Assembly (NCBI GenBank): GCA_914767715.1
Contig: OU612074.1
Coordinates: forward strand, 20,818,062 to 20,882,061
Source: Membranipora membranacea
Taxonomy: Eukaryota; Bryozoa; Gymnolaemata; Cheilostomatida; Membraniporidae
Length of the DNA stretch: 64,000 nucleotides
Direction: 5' to 3'
In this document: piece after piece, positions 62,754 to 64,000 of the stretch
How positions within the stretch are numbered: the stretch's first letter is position 1
Layout: each line of letters begins with the position of its first letter
Translations under genes and position numbers: made by a program
The notes under the pieces: generated by a model
Told to the model about the DNA's origin: nothing
What the model saw: the letters and a program-made list of their open reading frames with translations, nothing else
Database searches by the model: none

Positions 62754-64000
62754 ATGAACATGGCCGATGTTCAAAGATTGAAACAGGAGCCAAAATACCC
62801 CCAGTTCGAATATACACAGAGGAGGATTATCGATCGAGGACTGAGGAATGGCTCTATTATCAAGGTATTCACGTTAATTATGAAATGATGTGAATGTGGT
62901 CTCTTCTTACCCTATAGGAAAAAAACTTTAGCTAGAGTTTAGTCTGGAGGTCACTTTATGTTAGCTAGCACTAAATTTGGCTAGCTGAGGTGGCAGTTCA
63001 TTCAAAGTTAAAGGGGTGAGATAATGTTAGCTAGGCTCGAAGTTAGCTACTATAACACTTTCGTCTGTAAGCTCAGGAAAGTAATCTAGTATTCAAATCA
63101 CCCACTATATGTTACTATTGGCAAGTTCTTATCCATATTTCCTCTATACTTGGCTTGTTGATGGCATGTTGTATATTTTCCTCATTTATTGACTTATAAT
63201 AACCAATAAAATGCATACACCATTGTGTCATTGCTCATGTCTATATCTGCTGCCAACAGGGGTGTATATAATCCCCACCCGTAATCTAGGGTCAAAGAAG
63301 AAAAGCCTCAGGTAGATGAGGAGCAGACATTAAAACAATTTGGTTTCCATTCCGAACATATATAATAAATGTGACATAACTTTATATAACATAAATTTAT
63401 GTATATTATTTTATATTATATTTCAGTGAGTATATTACAGGTATTTAAAGGAACTAAATTTGGGGTTTGCCTTTTCATTACTAGACGCCCATCTGGCACA
63501 AGAAATGGTAATGCACTTTTTCTCGAGTCCTCTAATATATGACAGTAGGCTTCTCCAGCTAAGGTGATTTAGATCCGTAAATAATGCGATATGAATCAAT
63601 GTTGCTCAGTCAATTTATGCTGTATTATTCTTTTATGTTGCAATCATTATATTAGGCTACTCACAGCAAAGAGGGCACACATAGCAATCAAAATGGTAAT
63701 CAGTCTATTTTTTACACTTGTCTGAATAGGTCATTTTAGAGAGCTGACTAGTCCCTTTTGCATTGGTACTTTCGTTATTCTAGGAATGGATAGATTCAGT
63801 TAATTTGGTAATTTTGTCAAAGACAAATCACAATATGTTGACTGAAAAGCTTTGTCATATGGTCATACATATACTGTTCAAAACTTGAATACTTTTGAAC
63901 CCTTAGAGTTATCATTGCGTGCTCTTTTATTATGGAACAATCTCTATATTTTATATATGACATTCTGTGAGGCACTACCTATCGTAGTTAAACGACCATT
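62754..64000 (+). CDS. 5' part of a divergent gene, probable DIS3L2-like paralogue (runs off window)
   Basis: Exon 62744-62864 (acceptor CAACAG, donor AAG|GTATTC) holds the first 37 codons. It starts at ATG 62754 or, with better context, at ATG 62760. Its end, FEYTQRRIIDRGLRNGSIIK, aligns without gaps to [20 protein letters not shown] of the DIS3L2-like gene at 61.6-49.1 kb, with 9 of 20 identical. Both exons stop at exactly this point in phase 0. In DIS3L2 proteins this is the entry to the first cold-shock domain. A possible second exon at 63441-63507 (acceptor TTACAG, donor GGTAAT) reads KFGVCLF where the other gene has NYRQCFV. That match is weak. Catalytic parts would lie beyond the window, so activity cannot be judged. 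Confidence 0.5.

Overview
The window is nuclear DNA of an AT-rich invertebrate animal. It has spliceosomal introns with GT-AG borders, several decayed non-LTR retrotransposons, tRNA-derived SINEs, MITEs and minisatellites. A neurotrophin gene makes a bilaterian certain in practice. A mollusc, annelid or non-vertebrate deuterostome fits; I cannot place it more precisely from sequence alone.

Layout. From 1 to 13.6 kb is a transposon graveyard: four broken reverse-transcriptase (RT) blocks, one split by another LINE fragment, plus a SINE. From 13.9 to 16.7 kb is one uninterrupted 944-codon frame for a coiled-coil protein of unassigned family, probably a transposase relative. It is followed by a minisatellite with a 300-bp higher-order period (16.86-18.07 kb). 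From 18 to 24 kb there is little beyond a three-copy MITE-like family and a 569-bp TTAA-flanked MITE. From 24.5 to 30.4 kb (+) lies a six-exon gene for an 828-aa protein with about ten C2H2 zinc fingers. Converging on it at 31.8-32.5 kb (-) is a neurotrophin whose whole coding region sits in one exon, with a splice acceptor three bases before the ATG. From 33 to 43 kb I see no coding sequence, but an ATG-free exon-like segment with a TATA box and a consensus donor at 42.9-43.3 kb (-) could be its distant 5' exon. From 45.4 to 47.8 kb (+) is a four-exon gene for a 206-aa basic protein that I do not recognise. From 49.1 to 61.6 kb (-) is a 19-exon, 935-codon DIS3L2-type 3'-5' exoribonuclease, reconstructed here in frame through every junction. 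From 62.75 kb (+), head to head with it, begins a second gene. Its first coding exon resembles the start of the first cold-shock domain of the DIS3L2-like protein and ends at the same intron position and phase, which suggests a divergent paralogue pair sharing a promoter region.

The host genes show no sign of acting in one pathway. DIS3L2-type enzymes degrade uridylated RNAs in the cytoplasm, neurotrophins are secreted growth factors, and the zinc-finger protein is probably nuclear. All exon borders come from reading splice signals and frame by eye. No search or alignment program was run.
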